DNA of 64,000 nt from Promicromonospora sp. AC04. Its GTDB lineage: Bacteria; Actinomycetota; Actinomycetes; Actinomycetales; Cellulomonadaceae. A model generated the notes under the pieces. That model made no database searches. It was not told the DNA's origin and was given only the letters and a program-made list of their open reading frames with translations. The stretch spans positions 186,001 through 250,000 of the forward strand of contig NZ_QBUG01000003.1 in the NCBI RefSeq assembly GCF_003058225.1. Reading direction: 5' to 3'. This document shows, one piece after another, positions 24,764 through 33,748 of the stretch. The translations under genes and the position numbers were made by a program. Every line of letters starts with the position of its first letter. Position 1 is the first letter of the stretch.

Positions 24764-25504
24764 GTGACCGAGACCGCGAAGTTCTACACGAAGGCCCGCC
24801 GCATCCCCATGCTGGTGGGGAAGCTACCCAGCGGCGGGCGCATCTGGGGCGGCCCGTACACCATCACCCAGGTGGGGGCGGGCGCCGTGGTGGCGTTCGC
24901 CCTGTGGAAGACCGCTCCGTTGTGGGCGCAGCTGGGCGGCTTCATGAACATAGTGGTCGCCGTCGGGGTGGTCGTGGGTGTCGTCTGGGCCACGGGCAAG
25001 CTCCCGAGCTCCGGTCGTAACCCGGTCGCGTTCGTGATGGACGCGATGAACCTGACGTCCAGCCCGGGACGCCTGGTCGGCGGGCAGGTCGCCCTGCCCA
25101 AGCCGCGCCTGATGACGCACCGGGTGATGGTCGTGCTGCCCCGGACCGCAACCGGCCCCGCGCAACACACCGAACCGGCGGCCAGGCCGGCCGCACCGGC
25201 CAGACCGGTCGGAGCTGCCGAGCCGCCGCGCCCCGTGGTGGTCCAGCCGGTACCGACCGAGCTCCTGCCGGAGCTGACCGGCCGGGGGCCCGCCGACGCG
25301 ACCTTCGAGGGCCGACGGCTCCCGAGACCCGAACCGCAACCCAGACCCGTCACCGACAGACGCTCGCCCGCGGACTGGGCGGCAGCCGCCGCGAGAGCGG
25401 CCGCGGACCGCAAGAACACCGATCTCACCGGCGTCGGCCAGCTGCTCGCCGGGAAGCCGAAGAACACCGACCGCACAGCACCCACCACCCCGCGAGAGGA
25501 CTGA
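24764..25504 (+). CDS. PrgI-like T4SS membrane protein
   Basis: This is a 246-residue protein. The GTG at 24764 is preceded by AGGAGGGTGTCC. After a short N-terminus (TKARRIPMLVGKLPSGGRIW) come two adjacent helices (YTITQVGAGAVVAFALWKT and FMNIVVAVGVVVGVVWATG), as in PrgI/VirB3-like proteins of Gram-positive secretion systems. The C-terminal half is a Pro/Arg/Ala-rich cytoplasmic tail. Directly downstream is the VirB4 ATPase, the usual partner of PrgI. Confidence 0.75.
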   Translation: MTETAKFYTKARRIPMLVGKLPSGGRIWGGPYTITQVGAGAVVAFALWKTAPLWAQLGGFMNIVVAVGVVVGVVWATGKLPSSGRNPVAFVMDAMNLTSSPGRLVGGQVALPKPRLMTHRVMVVLPRTATGPAQHTEPAARPAAPARPVGAAEPPRPVVVQPVPTELLPELTGRGPADATFEGRRLPRPEPQPRPVTDRRSPADWAAAAARAAADRKNTDLTGVGQLLAGKPKNTDRTAPTTPRED

Positions 25505-25510
25505 GCCCCC

Positions 25511-28042
25511 ATGCTGAGCCACATCTCGGCCCTGACCGACGGCCTCATGTGGACCCGCACCGGGACCGTGTGGGCGGTCTGGCGCGTGTCACCTGTGCCG
25601 TACGCATTCCAGCCGGACGACAAGAAGCACGCGGCGCGGCGGCACCACACCGCGCTGTACCGCGCGCTGCGCGGCGAGTCCCTGCACCTCGGCCTGACGG
25701 CGGCCACCGACCCGGCGTCGGTGGTGCTCTCGATGATCGAGGGCGTCGACCTGGCCGAGCGCGAGGCGTGGGCCGCCGAGTGCGAGGCCACCCTCGACTT
25801 CCTGGAGCAGATCCCGATCGGGCGCCGCGTCCACTGGATCGCCGCACCCCTGGCGAACCCGGGCGCCAAGGCGTTCATGGAGCCGCTGCAGGCCAGCTGG
25901 ACCACCCTCCAGGACACGCTGATGATGCCGCGGTCCGTGCCGGGCCGGCACGCGATCGGCGAGCGGGCCGCCCAGGCGGAGGCGCTGCGTAAGGAGATGC
26001 CCTCGGCGTTCGACCCCCAGCCGGCGTCGGTGGCGGAGATGGCCTGGATGTTCGGCCACGCGATGCAGCGCGGCCTCGGGCTGGACACGGCGGTCCCGGT
26101 CGACGGGTCGCTGGACGCGGAGATGCACCTGTCCGGCCCCTCGGTCCTGCCGTCCGCGCTGGTGGACCCGGCCGGGCAGACGGACTCCGAGAAGAAGCTG
26201 GGCCCGCTGCAGATCCTGAAGCGGCCGTACGTGAAGGTGCTGGACCCGACCAACCCCGAGCTCGCGTCGTACCAGACGACGCTCGTGGTGAGCGACACGC
26301 CGTCGGGCGGGATCGTGTACCCGGGGTGCGAGTGGATCGGGCGTGTCGACGAGTCGGGTGTGCCGTGCGACTGGGCCATCCGCATGACGGTGCGCTCGCG
26401 CGACGAGGTGACCAACCGCAACCGGCGCGCGGTGCGCACCCTGAACGACCAGTTCGACCAGCGCTCCGAGGAGGAGCGGGCCGGGTCGTCCCTGGACACG
26501 ACGGCGCGCGCGCTGGGCGAGTACCAGGCGGTCATGGACGCGGACGAGCTCGAGGTCGAGGTGGACGCGACCACGATGTTCACGGTCTCGGGCCACACCC
26601 CGGAGCAGGCGCTCGACGACGCCCGCGACCTGACCAAGTACTTCGCCGCCATGCAGTTCTCGCTGCGCACGGACCCGACGATCCAGCCGACGCTCTTCGA
26701 CGCCACGCTGCCGGGTATGCCGACGCCACGCGCCGTGCGGGAGTACTCGCAGATCACGACGGCGCGGGCGTTTTCGGCGGCGGTGCCGTTCGCGACCACC
26801 GAGCTGGGTGACACCTCCGGTGCGCTGTTCGCCCTGGAGATCTCGAACGGGGCCGCGCGGCCCAACCCGGTGTTCGTGAACCTGGCCGGCGCCACCGACA
26901 AGCTGGACGTCGCGCTCGCGATGGGCTTCGTGGGCGAGCTGGGCTCGGGCAAGTCGGTGAGCATGAAGACCGTGGCCATGGACAACGTCGACATGGGCGC
27001 CACGCTCATGGCGGTGGACCACACCGAGATGGGCGAGTGGGGCATCGCCGTCTCCGAGATCCCCGGCTCGCAGGTTGTGGAGATCTCGGAGGACGCGACG
27101 GTGTCGATGGACCCGCTGCGGATCCTGCCGCCGGCGCAGGCGCCCCGCGTCGCCCGGGCCTTCATCACGGTGCTGCTGTCGGTGCAGACCAAGTCCGAGC
27201 AGAACGTGCTGCTGTCCAAGGTGCTGCAGACGGAGTACATGTGGCGGCACAAGATCACCTCGCTGGGGTCGCTCGCGCGACACCTGGAGGAGGACTGCGA
27301 GTACCCGGGCGCCAAGATGCTCGCCGACGAGATGCGCATCTTCTCCGAGCTCGACTTCGGGCGCGCCCTCTTCGACGACTCGCTGCCACCGCTCGACCTG
27401 AGCTCACCCGCGATCGTGCTGCACACGCACAAGATGCAGCTGCCCTCGCGAGCCGACATGGAGCACGGGCACCTGTTCGCCGAGCTCAAGGCGGAGAAGG
27501 TGTTCGGCCGCGCCACGTTCGCGCTGATCGCGGCCCTCGCCAGATACCGCTGCTTCGCGGACCGCTCCCGGCTCGACATCTTCGCCGCCGACGAGGCGTC
27601 CAAGACGATGTCGTCGCCCGAGGCGGCCGAGGAGATCGGCACGTTCATCCGGGACGGCCGTAAGCACAAGGCCGCCCTCCTGCTCGGCAGCCACGACGCC
27701 GAGGAGGACTTCGGCAACGAGGTGGTCCGTGGGCTGATCCCGTTCCGCGTGCTGCTGCGCCACCGCGACGCGAACCTCGCCCGCCGTGGTCTGCGCTGGC
27801 TGCACGGCCTGCCGACCGACGCATCGGTGGACGAGGGCCTGGTCAAGCTCGTCACCGAGGGCACCGCCCCGGTGACGGACGCCGCCGTCGGCGTCGTCGA
27901 GGAGCGCCGCGGGGAGTGCCTGATCCGGGACTTCCAGGCCCGTTACGGCCGGGCGAAGGTCATGGCGCCGCTGGTGGAGAAGCGCGCCGAGACCGTGAAG
28001 ACCACGCCGACCAGCTCCAGCGGTGCGGTGATCGGGGCATGA
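25511..28042 (+). CDS. VirB4-like secretion ATPase
   Basis: This is an 843-residue protein with ATG at 25511, 7 nt after the PrgI-like stop. The N-terminal half matches the VirB4/CagE N-domain style (GLMWTRTGTVWAVWRVSPVP). The C-terminal half has Walker A GFVGELGSGKSVSMKT near residue 474, Walker B RLDIFAADEASK near 687 and a conserved RDGRKHKAALLLGSHDAEED block. It is the conserved energy source of type IV secretion systems. Length is normal for the family. It overlaps the VirB6-like gene by 4 nt. Confidence 0.9.
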   Translation: MLSHISALTDGLMWTRTGTVWAVWRVSPVPYAFQPDDKKHAARRHHTALYRALRGESLHLGLTAATDPASVVLSMIEGVDLAEREAWAAECEATLDFLEQIPIGRRVHWIAAPLANPGAKAFMEPLQASWTTLQDTLMMPRSVPGRHAIGERAAQAEALRKEMPSAFDPQPASVAEMAWMFGHAMQRGLGLDTAVPVDGSLDAEMHLSGPSVLPSALVDPAGQTDSEKKLGPLQILKRPYVKVLDPTNPELASYQTTLVVSDTPSGGIVYPGCEWIGRVDESGVPCDWAIRMTVRSRDEVTNRNRRAVRTLNDQFDQRSEEERAGSSLDTTARALGEYQAVMDADELEVEVDATTMFTVSGHTPEQALDDARDLTKYFAAMQFSLRTDPTIQPTLFDATLPGMPTPRAVREYSQITTARAFSAAVPFATTELGDTSGALFALEISNGAARPNPVFVNLAGATDKLDVALAMGFVGELGSGKSVSMKTVAMDNVDMGATLMAVDHTEMGEWGIAVSEIPGSQVVEISEDATVSMDPLRILPPAQAPRVARAFITVLLSVQTKSEQNVLLSKVLQTEYMWRHKITSLGSLARHLEEDCEYPGAKMLADEMRIFSELDFGRALFDDSLPPLDLSSPAIVLHTHKMQLPSRADMEHGHLFAELKAEKVFGRATFALIAALARYRCFADRSRLDIFAADEASKTMSSPEAAEEIGTFIRDGRKHKAALLLGSHDAEEDFGNEVVRGLIPFRVLLRHRDANLARRGLRWLHGLPTDASVDEGLVKLVTEGTAPVTDAAVGVVEERRGECLIRDFQARYGRAKVMAPLVEKRAETVKTTPTSSSGAVIGA

Positions 28043-30006
28043 TCCGGCTGGCGCCTCTTCCGTTCGCCGATCCACAGGGTGGGCTGAACCTGGAAGACAC
28101 GCAGGGCGTGGACTACAACCGGTTCACGCTCCAGTGGGACACGGGCTCGCCGTGGAACCCGCTGAACGTCGACTCCGAGATCTTCTCGACCCTCGCGGGC
28201 ATGTTCTGGGTCTGGTACCGCGACATGGTCGCGGTGCAGATCTGGGTGCTCGACTGGGTGCTCGGCATGGACTGGCTCGGCTACATCCTGGCGCCGCTGG
28301 CCGGGCTGAGCATCATCGTGCAGGGCATGATCGCGCAGATCGGCCTGCTCAACCTGATGCTCATCATCCTGGCGTTCGTCGTGGGCTTCTGGCTGCTCAA
28401 GGGCCGGTACGCGGGCGGCTTCATGGAGCTCCTCATCGGCTGCCTCATTGCCGCCCTGGCCACCACCTTCCTCGCCAACCCCATGGCGACGATCGGCGGT
28501 GAGCAGGGCGTGATCATGCAGTCGCGGAACGCCGGCATGGACATCGCCACGGGGTTCGCGACCGAGGGTGCCTCATTCGAGCGGGACTCCACGGTGATCC
28601 GCGAGGGCCTCAAGGGCCAGCTCGTGGACACGCTGCTGCGCGCGCCCCACCAGATCATCAACTACGGCTCGGTCATCGACGGCACGGGCTGCGAGGACAC
28701 CTACACCGAGAACGTGGGTCGCGAGGACGCCGTCGACGCGATCGGGGGTTGCGACGAGGCCTACAAGGAGGCGGCGTCCACGGTCGACGCCGGCACCGTC
28801 GTCTCGACGCTCAGCCTGCTCACCACCGGGTTCGTGTTCCTCCTGCTGTCCGTGGTGATCGTGGGCGGCACCATCTTCGCGGTGCTGCTGCTGGGCTGGT
28901 CGGCGATCAAGCTGCTGTGGCAGCTCCCGGTCGGCGTCATCTCGAGCGGCACCCGAGCCCAGCTGTTCCGTACGTTCGCGAGCGTGGCCTTCGGCGCCGT
29001 CCTGGTGGCGATGGCCACGATGTTCCTGGTCGCGTGGATGAAGATGCTGCTCGGCTTCTACGACGCCACCAGCGGCCTGCCGTTCCTCGTGCGGCTGTAC
29101 CTGTTCAACACGCTGGTCATCGCGGGCGCCGTCTTCTACGTGCTCATGGGCGCGAGCGTGCGGCAGGGCCTGCGGGCGCTGGCCGACAAGCTCGCGGCCG
29201 CCGGCGTCCCCTCCCAGGTGGGCGAGCCGGCCGCGATGCCGTGGGACGGCACCGCGAAGTGGCGCGACCGGTACAACAAGGCCAGGGAGTGGGCAGGCGT
29301 CGGTCTGGGCCCAGCGCCCGTGCAGCGGCACGACACGGCGGTCGAGCTCGACGGCGCGGACGGCCCGCCCACGGACCCGTCCGCCATGGACGGCACACCG
29401 GGCGGCGGCTCGGTCGGCGCGGCCGCGGGCCGCCCGATGAACGACGACAACCGCACGGTCCCCATCCCGGTCGACGGCTCCGGCCAAGCCGCCGGGCCGG
29501 ACGGCGGACCCACCAGTGCGAGCAGTGGCGGCAACGCCTGGACCACCGCCGCCCGCACGGTCCAGGACGGATCGCCCGACGGCGGACGCGCGGGCGGCGA
29601 TCCGCTGCCGGACGGGACGAACGTCGGCGAGAAGGCGTCGAACGAGCCCGGCCCGCACCTGCCGCCCACGGCCGGCGAGCGGCTCGGCGACCGGCTGAAC
29701 AGCGCGCGCCGCGCAGGGACGTCGATAGCCCTGCAGGCCGGCGCGATGGTCGCGAGCGGCGGCACGTCCGCCGCCGCGGCCGGCGCCTCCAAGGCGCTCA
29801 CCGTGGTGGCCAGGGCCAAGCAGGCGAAGCAGGTGCTCGGCGCCGTGCGTGGCCTCGGTCGCCGGGGCGAGCGCTCGCAGAGCGCGGCCCGGCTGGCCCA
29901 GTCCCTCAACGCCGCCCGGCAGAGCGGGGCGCAGGGCGCAGGGCCGCAGCCCGCGGCCATCGTGCACAACCCGGGACGGCGTCAGATGCGAGAGCTGGGC
30001 CGCTGA
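28039..30006 (+). CDS. VirB6/TrbL-like polytopic membrane protein
   Basis: This is a 655-residue protein; the ATG at 28039 overlaps the VirB4 stop (ATGA). About seven membrane helices lie in residues 55-400, among them GLSIIVQGMIAQIGLLNLML, FVFLLLSVVIVGGTIFAVLL and SVAFGAVLVAMATMFLVAW. A Cys-containing loop (GTGCEDTYTEN...GGCDEAYKE) probably faces outside. The C-terminal 250 residues are a Gly/Pro/Asp-rich cytoplasmic tail. This is the layout of VirB6-like channel proteins such as Orf15 of Tn916. It lies between the ATPase and a small exported protein gene. Confidence 0.8.
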   Translation: MIRLAPLPFADPQGGLNLEDTQGVDYNRFTLQWDTGSPWNPLNVDSEIFSTLAGMFWVWYRDMVAVQIWVLDWVLGMDWLGYILAPLAGLSIIVQGMIAQIGLLNLMLIILAFVVGFWLLKGRYAGGFMELLIGCLIAALATTFLANPMATIGGEQGVIMQSRNAGMDIATGFATEGASFERDSTVIREGLKGQLVDTLLRAPHQIINYGSVIDGTGCEDTYTENVGREDAVDAIGGCDEAYKEAASTVDAGTVVSTLSLLTTGFVFLLLSVVIVGGTIFAVLLLGWSAIKLLWQLPVGVISSGTRAQLFRTFASVAFGAVLVAMATMFLVAWMKMLLGFYDATSGLPFLVRLYLFNTLVIAGAVFYVLMGASVRQGLRALADKLAAAGVPSQVGEPAAMPWDGTAKWRDRYNKAREWAGVGLGPAPVQRHDTAVELDGADGPPTDPSAMDGTPGGGSVGAAAGRPMNDDNRTVPIPVDGSGQAAGPDGGPTSASSGGNAWTTAARTVQDGSPDGGRAGGDPLPDGTNVGEKASNEPGPHLPPTAGERLGDRLNSARRAGTSIALQAGAMVASGGTSAAAAGASKALTVVARAKQAKQVLGAVRGLGRRGERSQSAARLAQSLNAARQSGAQGAGPQPAAIVHNPGRRQMRELGR

Positions 30007-30632
30007 TGAAGCGCATATTCGTCGTGGCGATAACGGTGATCGCCCTCGCGATCGGGACCTGGATCGGCTGGCCGCGCGAGGGCGGTCCCGTCGACCCGAC
30101 CGCACAGGAGAGCTCGGGCGCCGTCGCCCCCGGTGGTCAGGACGACTTCGACGATCCCGAGGGGACCTCCGACGAGACGGCCGACGACGCCGCCGCGACC
30201 GAGGCGGTCGACGGGCGGCCCGATGCCGGCGACCCCGCGGTCGAGGTGACGGCCGAGCCGGAGTTCGACGAGACGGCCCCCACCGAGCCCGTCGAGGCGA
30301 CGTGGGACGACACCGTGCGCAAGGCCGCGCGCGACGCGGCCCTCGCGACCATCACGGCGTTCGCCGCCACCGACAAGGCCGAGGACGCCTGGTGGGCCGG
30401 CCTGCAGCCGCTCCTCACGCCGCAGGCGCGGCCCGTCTACCAGGACGTCGACCCACGGCTCGTGCCGGTCACCGAGGTGACCGGTGACCCGGAGGTCACC
30501 GACGAGACGTCCACGCTGCTCGCCGAGGTGGCGGTGCCCACCGACATCGGCCCCTACACGGTGCTCCTGACCCGGGCCGACGGCGCGGCACCCTGGCTGG
30601 CGGAGCAGATCAGGCCGCCGGAGGGGTCGTGA
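30006..30632 (+). CDS. Membrane-anchored accessory protein of the T4SS-like operon
   Basis: This is a 208-residue protein whose ATG shares one base with the VirB6-like stop (TGATG). An N-terminal helix (IFVVAITVIALAIGTWIGW) is followed by an acidic Asp/Glu/Ala linker (about residues 30-95) and a C-terminal domain of about 110 residues (DDTVRKAARDAALATITAFA...LAEQIRPPEGS) that resembles small NTF2-like domains. The function is unknown. It may be a second VirB8/TcpC-like component or a partner of the hydrolase encoded next. Confidence 0.7.
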   Translation: MKRIFVVAITVIALAIGTWIGWPREGGPVDPTAQESSGAVAPGGQDDFDDPEGTSDETADDAAATEAVDGRPDAGDPAVEVTAEPEFDETAPTEPVEATWDDTVRKAARDAALATITAFAATDKAEDAWWAGLQPLLTPQARPVYQDVDPRLVPVTEVTGDPEVTDETSTLLAEVAVPTDIGPYTVLLTRADGAAPWLAEQIRPPEGS

Positions 30633-31936
30633 GCGGGCGGGACGCCGTCGGGCTCGCGACGCGGGCCGTCTCGCAGGCAGTCCGGTCCCGGGGCACGCGG
30701 CCCGGCAACGGCAGGAAGAAGGACGACGCGACCAGGCGCGCGGTACTCGTGCTCGCCGTGCTGACCGCCGCCGTCCTGGCGGTGCCTGCGGCGGTGATCG
30801 CGATGGTCGTGCTCGTGGGCGGCGCCGTGAGCGAGAACCAGTCGCAGAACGGCTGCAGCATGTCGGCGTCGGTGGTGCCGGCGGGTGGCCAGGCCACGTC
30901 CGCCGGCGGCTTCACGGGCGAGCAGCTGCAGAACGCCTCGGTGATCCTGCAGGTGGGTCAGGAGCGCGGGGTTCCGGCCCGGGCGCAGGCTATCGCGGTG
31001 ATGACGGCCCTCGGTGAGTCGGGTATGCGCAACCTCTCCTACGGCGACGACCGCTTCGGGGTGCGCAACCCCGACGGCACGCTGACCTCCTCGATCGGCA
31101 TGTTCCAGGAGCAGAAGTGGTACGGCACGGTCGAGGAGCGCCTCGACCCGGTGCAGTCGTCCGGCCGGTTCTACGACCGGCTGCTCGCGATCACCGGCTG
31201 GGAGACGCTGGAGCCGACGATCGCCGCGCACAAGGCGCAGCGGAACGCCGACCCGTACCACTACGAGCAGTACTGGGACCAGGCGCTCCAGGTCATCCAG
31301 CTGGTCAGCGGGGCCGACGCCGAGGACCTCGCGGCGCTGTCCGAGTCGATCCAGGGCGCCGCGGCCACGGCGCCGTGCATGACCGGTTCCATCGGGCGCG
31401 CCGCTGTCAGCGCAGGCGGGTGGGCCAACCCAGCCGTCGGGACGAAGGCGTCCGGGTTCGGACCGCGCAGCACCGGTATCGCGGGGGCGTCGACCTACCA
31501 CCTGGGCCAGGACATCGCAGCGGCCTGCGGCACCCAGGTGTTCGCGGCCGCGGCGGGGCGCGTGGTGATCTCCGGAGCGACCGGCTGGGGCACCGGCAAC
31601 ACGATCCGGATCGAGCACGGTCTCGGTCTCGACTCGACGTACGGGCACCTGCTCACCGGCACCAACCTGGTGCGGGTCGGCCAGACGGTGCAGGCCGGGC
31701 AGCAGATCGCCGCCATGGGCGGCGACTCGCGCATCGACCCGGCGGGGGCGGGCACGTCGTCGGGCTGCCACCTGCACTACGAGGTGCGGATGAACGGGCA
31801 GGCCGTGGATCCGGAGCCGTTCATGGCGCAGCAGGGCGTGACGCTCGGCGTCGCGACGCCGGTCACCGAGCCGGTCTCCCCCGCGGACGAGCCGTCGGAC
31901 GGCGGCGCGGCGCCTGCGGACGCGACGGGAAACTGA
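30629..31936 (+). CDS. Peptidoglycan hydrolase: transglycosylase-like plus M23 peptidase domains
   Basis: This is a 435-residue protein. The GTG at 30629 overlaps the previous stop (GTGA). An N-terminal helix (residues 38-67) anchors or exports it. Residues of about 95-215 resemble a lytic-transglycosylase-like domain (ARAQAIAVMTALGESGMRNL, then SIGMFQEQKW). Residues of about 285-395 are an M23 domain: STYHLGQDIAAACGTQVFAA supplies the His and Asp zinc ligands and SGCHLHYEVR the HxH. Such two-domain hydrolases (for example Orf14 of Tn916) open the wall for the secretion apparatus. It ends the operon. Confidence 0.88.
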   Translation: MSGRDAVGLATRAVSQAVRSRGTRPGNGRKKDDATRRAVLVLAVLTAAVLAVPAAVIAMVVLVGGAVSENQSQNGCSMSASVVPAGGQATSAGGFTGEQLQNASVILQVGQERGVPARAQAIAVMTALGESGMRNLSYGDDRFGVRNPDGTLTSSIGMFQEQKWYGTVEERLDPVQSSGRFYDRLLAITGWETLEPTIAAHKAQRNADPYHYEQYWDQALQVIQLVSGADAEDLAALSESIQGAAATAPCMTGSIGRAAVSAGGWANPAVGTKASGFGPRSTGIAGASTYHLGQDIAAACGTQVFAAAAGRVVISGATGWGTGNTIRIEHGLGLDSTYGHLLTGTNLVRVGQTVQAGQQIAAMGGDSRIDPAGAGTSSGCHLHYEVRMNGQAVDPEPFMAQQGVTLGVATPVTEPVSPADEPSDGGAAPADATGN

Positions 31937-32105
31937 CCTCGCGTATTCCCCCGGACCGATGATTTCTGCTCACCGCAGACGTCGGTAAAAACAGGTCGCG
32001 ATCGTCGCCGGGAATACCCGACGATGGTCCGGCGTCGTTAGACGTAGGTCGTGTGCAGTGTCGCCCTCGATCTCGGCCCGCGCACCGTACCGAGAGGGCA
32101 AGCCT

Positions 32106-33635
32106 ATGAGCACCGAAGTTCTTGACACTTCTGATCAGCTGAACGACCGACCGAGTACCCAGTCACCACCGGGCGGCACGCCGAGCGAGGCACCCGCCCT
32201 GGCGCGTGCCGACAAGCTCGCCCCCGGGCACTTCCGCGTCATCGCGCTGCTCATGGCGAGCGCGTTCACGGTGATCCTCAACGAGACCACGATGTCGGTG
32301 GCGCTGCCGCCCATCATGGACGATCTCGGTGTGACCGCCACGACCGGCCAGTGGCTCACCACGGCGTTCATGCTGACGATGGCGGTGGTCATCCCGGCGA
32401 CCGGATTCCTCATCAACCGGCTCGGCACGCGCGGTGCCTACCTGCTGGCGATGGCCCTCTTCACCCTGGGCACGGGCCTCGCGATGATCGCGCCGGGCTT
32501 CGCGATCCTCGTGACCGGTCGCGTGGTGCAGGCGACCGGCACGGCCATCATGATGCCGCTGCTCATGACGACGATCATGACTATCGTTCCGCCGCACATG
32601 CGCGGCCGCATCATGGGTAACGTCACGCTGGTCATCGCGCTGGCCCCGGCGCTCGGCCCGACGCTCTCGGGCGCGGTCCTGGAACCCCTGGGCTGGCGCG
32701 GGGTGTTCGGCGTCGTGCTGCCGATCTCGGCGCTCGCCCTGATCGCGGGCATCCTCTGGATCCGCGACGTCTCCGACAAGGACGAGCACCACCTCGACCC
32801 GCTGTCCCTGCTGCTCGCGCTCGTCGCGTTCGGCGGCATGGTGTGGGGCCTCTCGGGTCTGGGCGAGGCGGCGCAGCATGCCGCGCCGGTCAACCCGTGG
32901 ATCCCGCTCGGCGTAGGTCTCGCGGTGCTCGGCCTGTTCATCTGGCGGCAGATCGCGCGGCAGCGCACCGACTCCGCGCTGCTCGACCTGCGCACGTTCC
33001 TCGAGCCCAACTTCCGCGTCGCGGTCGGCATCATGGCGATCTCGATGATGGCGATGTTCGGCACCATGATCGTGCTGCCCCTCGTCCTGCAGGAGGCCGT
33101 GGGCCTGGCGCCGCTGGTGGTCGGCCTGATCATGCTGCCGGGCGGCGTCGCGATGGGCGTGCTCGGCCCGGTGATCGGCCGGCTGTACGACCGGGTCGGC
33201 CCGCGGCCGATCATGATCCCCGCGACCGCGGTGGTCACCGTGGCGATCGGCATGTTCGCGTTCATCTCGACCACGACGTCGGTGTTCTACATCCTCGGCG
33301 CGCACATCCTGCTGATGATCGGGCTGGCCTCCGTGTTCACGCCGCTGTTCAGTGCGGCGCTCGGGGTCCTGAAGCCGCACCAGTACTCGCACGGCTCGGC
33401 CACGATCAACACGGTGCAGCAGGTCGCGGGCGCGGCGGGCACCGCGCTGTTCATCGCGATCATGACGATCCGGTCGCAGTCCCTGGTCGAGTCCGGGGAG
33501 TCCGCCACGCATGCGATGGCCGGCGGTGCGGGCCTGGCCTTCGGGATCGGCGCCATCGTGATGGCGCTGACCATCGGGCTGGCGACGCTGATCAAGCGCC
33601 CGGAGACGGACGGCGAGTTCGCGGGCGGTCACTGA
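32106..33635 (+). CDS. DHA2-family multidrug MFS exporter
   Basis: The ATG at 32106 follows GAGAGGGCAAG; the frame opens earlier at 32058. The protein has 509 residues and, by hydropathy, about 14 helices. The motif C-like stretch of drug antiporters (VIALAPALGPTLSGAVLEPL) and the DHA2 start pattern (LNETTMSVALPPIMDDLGV) are visible. It exports an unknown, probably hydrophobic, compound using the proton gradient. It has no local regulator. A long hairpin follows at 33663. Confidence 0.9.
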   Translation: MSTEVLDTSDQLNDRPSTQSPPGGTPSEAPALARADKLAPGHFRVIALLMASAFTVILNETTMSVALPPIMDDLGVTATTGQWLTTAFMLTMAVVIPATGFLINRLGTRGAYLLAMALFTLGTGLAMIAPGFAILVTGRVVQATGTAIMMPLLMTTIMTIVPPHMRGRIMGNVTLVIALAPALGPTLSGAVLEPLGWRGVFGVVLPISALALIAGILWIRDVSDKDEHHLDPLSLLLALVAFGGMVWGLSGLGEAAQHAAPVNPWIPLGVGLAVLGLFIWRQIARQRTDSALLDLRTFLEPNFRVAVGIMAISMMAMFGTMIVLPLVLQEAVGLAPLVVGLIMLPGGVAMGVLGPVIGRLYDRVGPRPIMIPATAVVTVAIGMFAFISTTTSVFYILGAHILLMIGLASVFTPLFSAALGVLKPHQYSHGSATINTVQQVAGAAGTALFIAIMTIRSQSLVESGESATHAMAGGAGLAFGIGAIVMALTIGLATLIKRPETDGEFAGGH

Positions 33636-33662
33636 CCCTCCGCGCCAGTAGGTACGCGACTT

Positions 33663-33718
33663 CGGTCCGTTGCTTCGAGATCGGTCCATCAACCGACCGG
33701 CCTCGAAGCAGCGGACCG
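33663..33718. terminator. Bidirectional terminator
   Basis: The 17-bp arms at 33663-33679 and 33702-33718 pair with a single wobble. It separates the convergent MFS and SMI1/KNR4 genes and is symmetric enough to serve both. Confidence 0.75.
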
Positions 33719-33748
33719 GAGTCGTTTCGGCTGGCGAGCGGCCCAGAG

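Noticed and set aside
24784-27864. Open frame of 1026 codons on the minus strand opposite the PrgI-like and VirB4 genes
   Set aside because: Ser/Arg-rich shadow of the VirB4 gene, whose Walker motifs are unmistakable on the plus strand.
22883-31936. Integrative conjugative element
   Set aside because: No relaxase, coupling ATPase, integrase, flanking tRNA or att-like direct repeat is visible; base composition matches the neighbours.
31943-32017. GTATTCCC/GGGAATAC pair between the hydrolase and the MFS gene
   Set aside because: Only 8 bp with a long spacer; not convincing as a terminator or operator.
32163-33692. Open frame of 509 codons antisense to the MFS transporter
   Set aside because: Arg/His/Asp-rich antisense image of hydrophobic codons, no domain.
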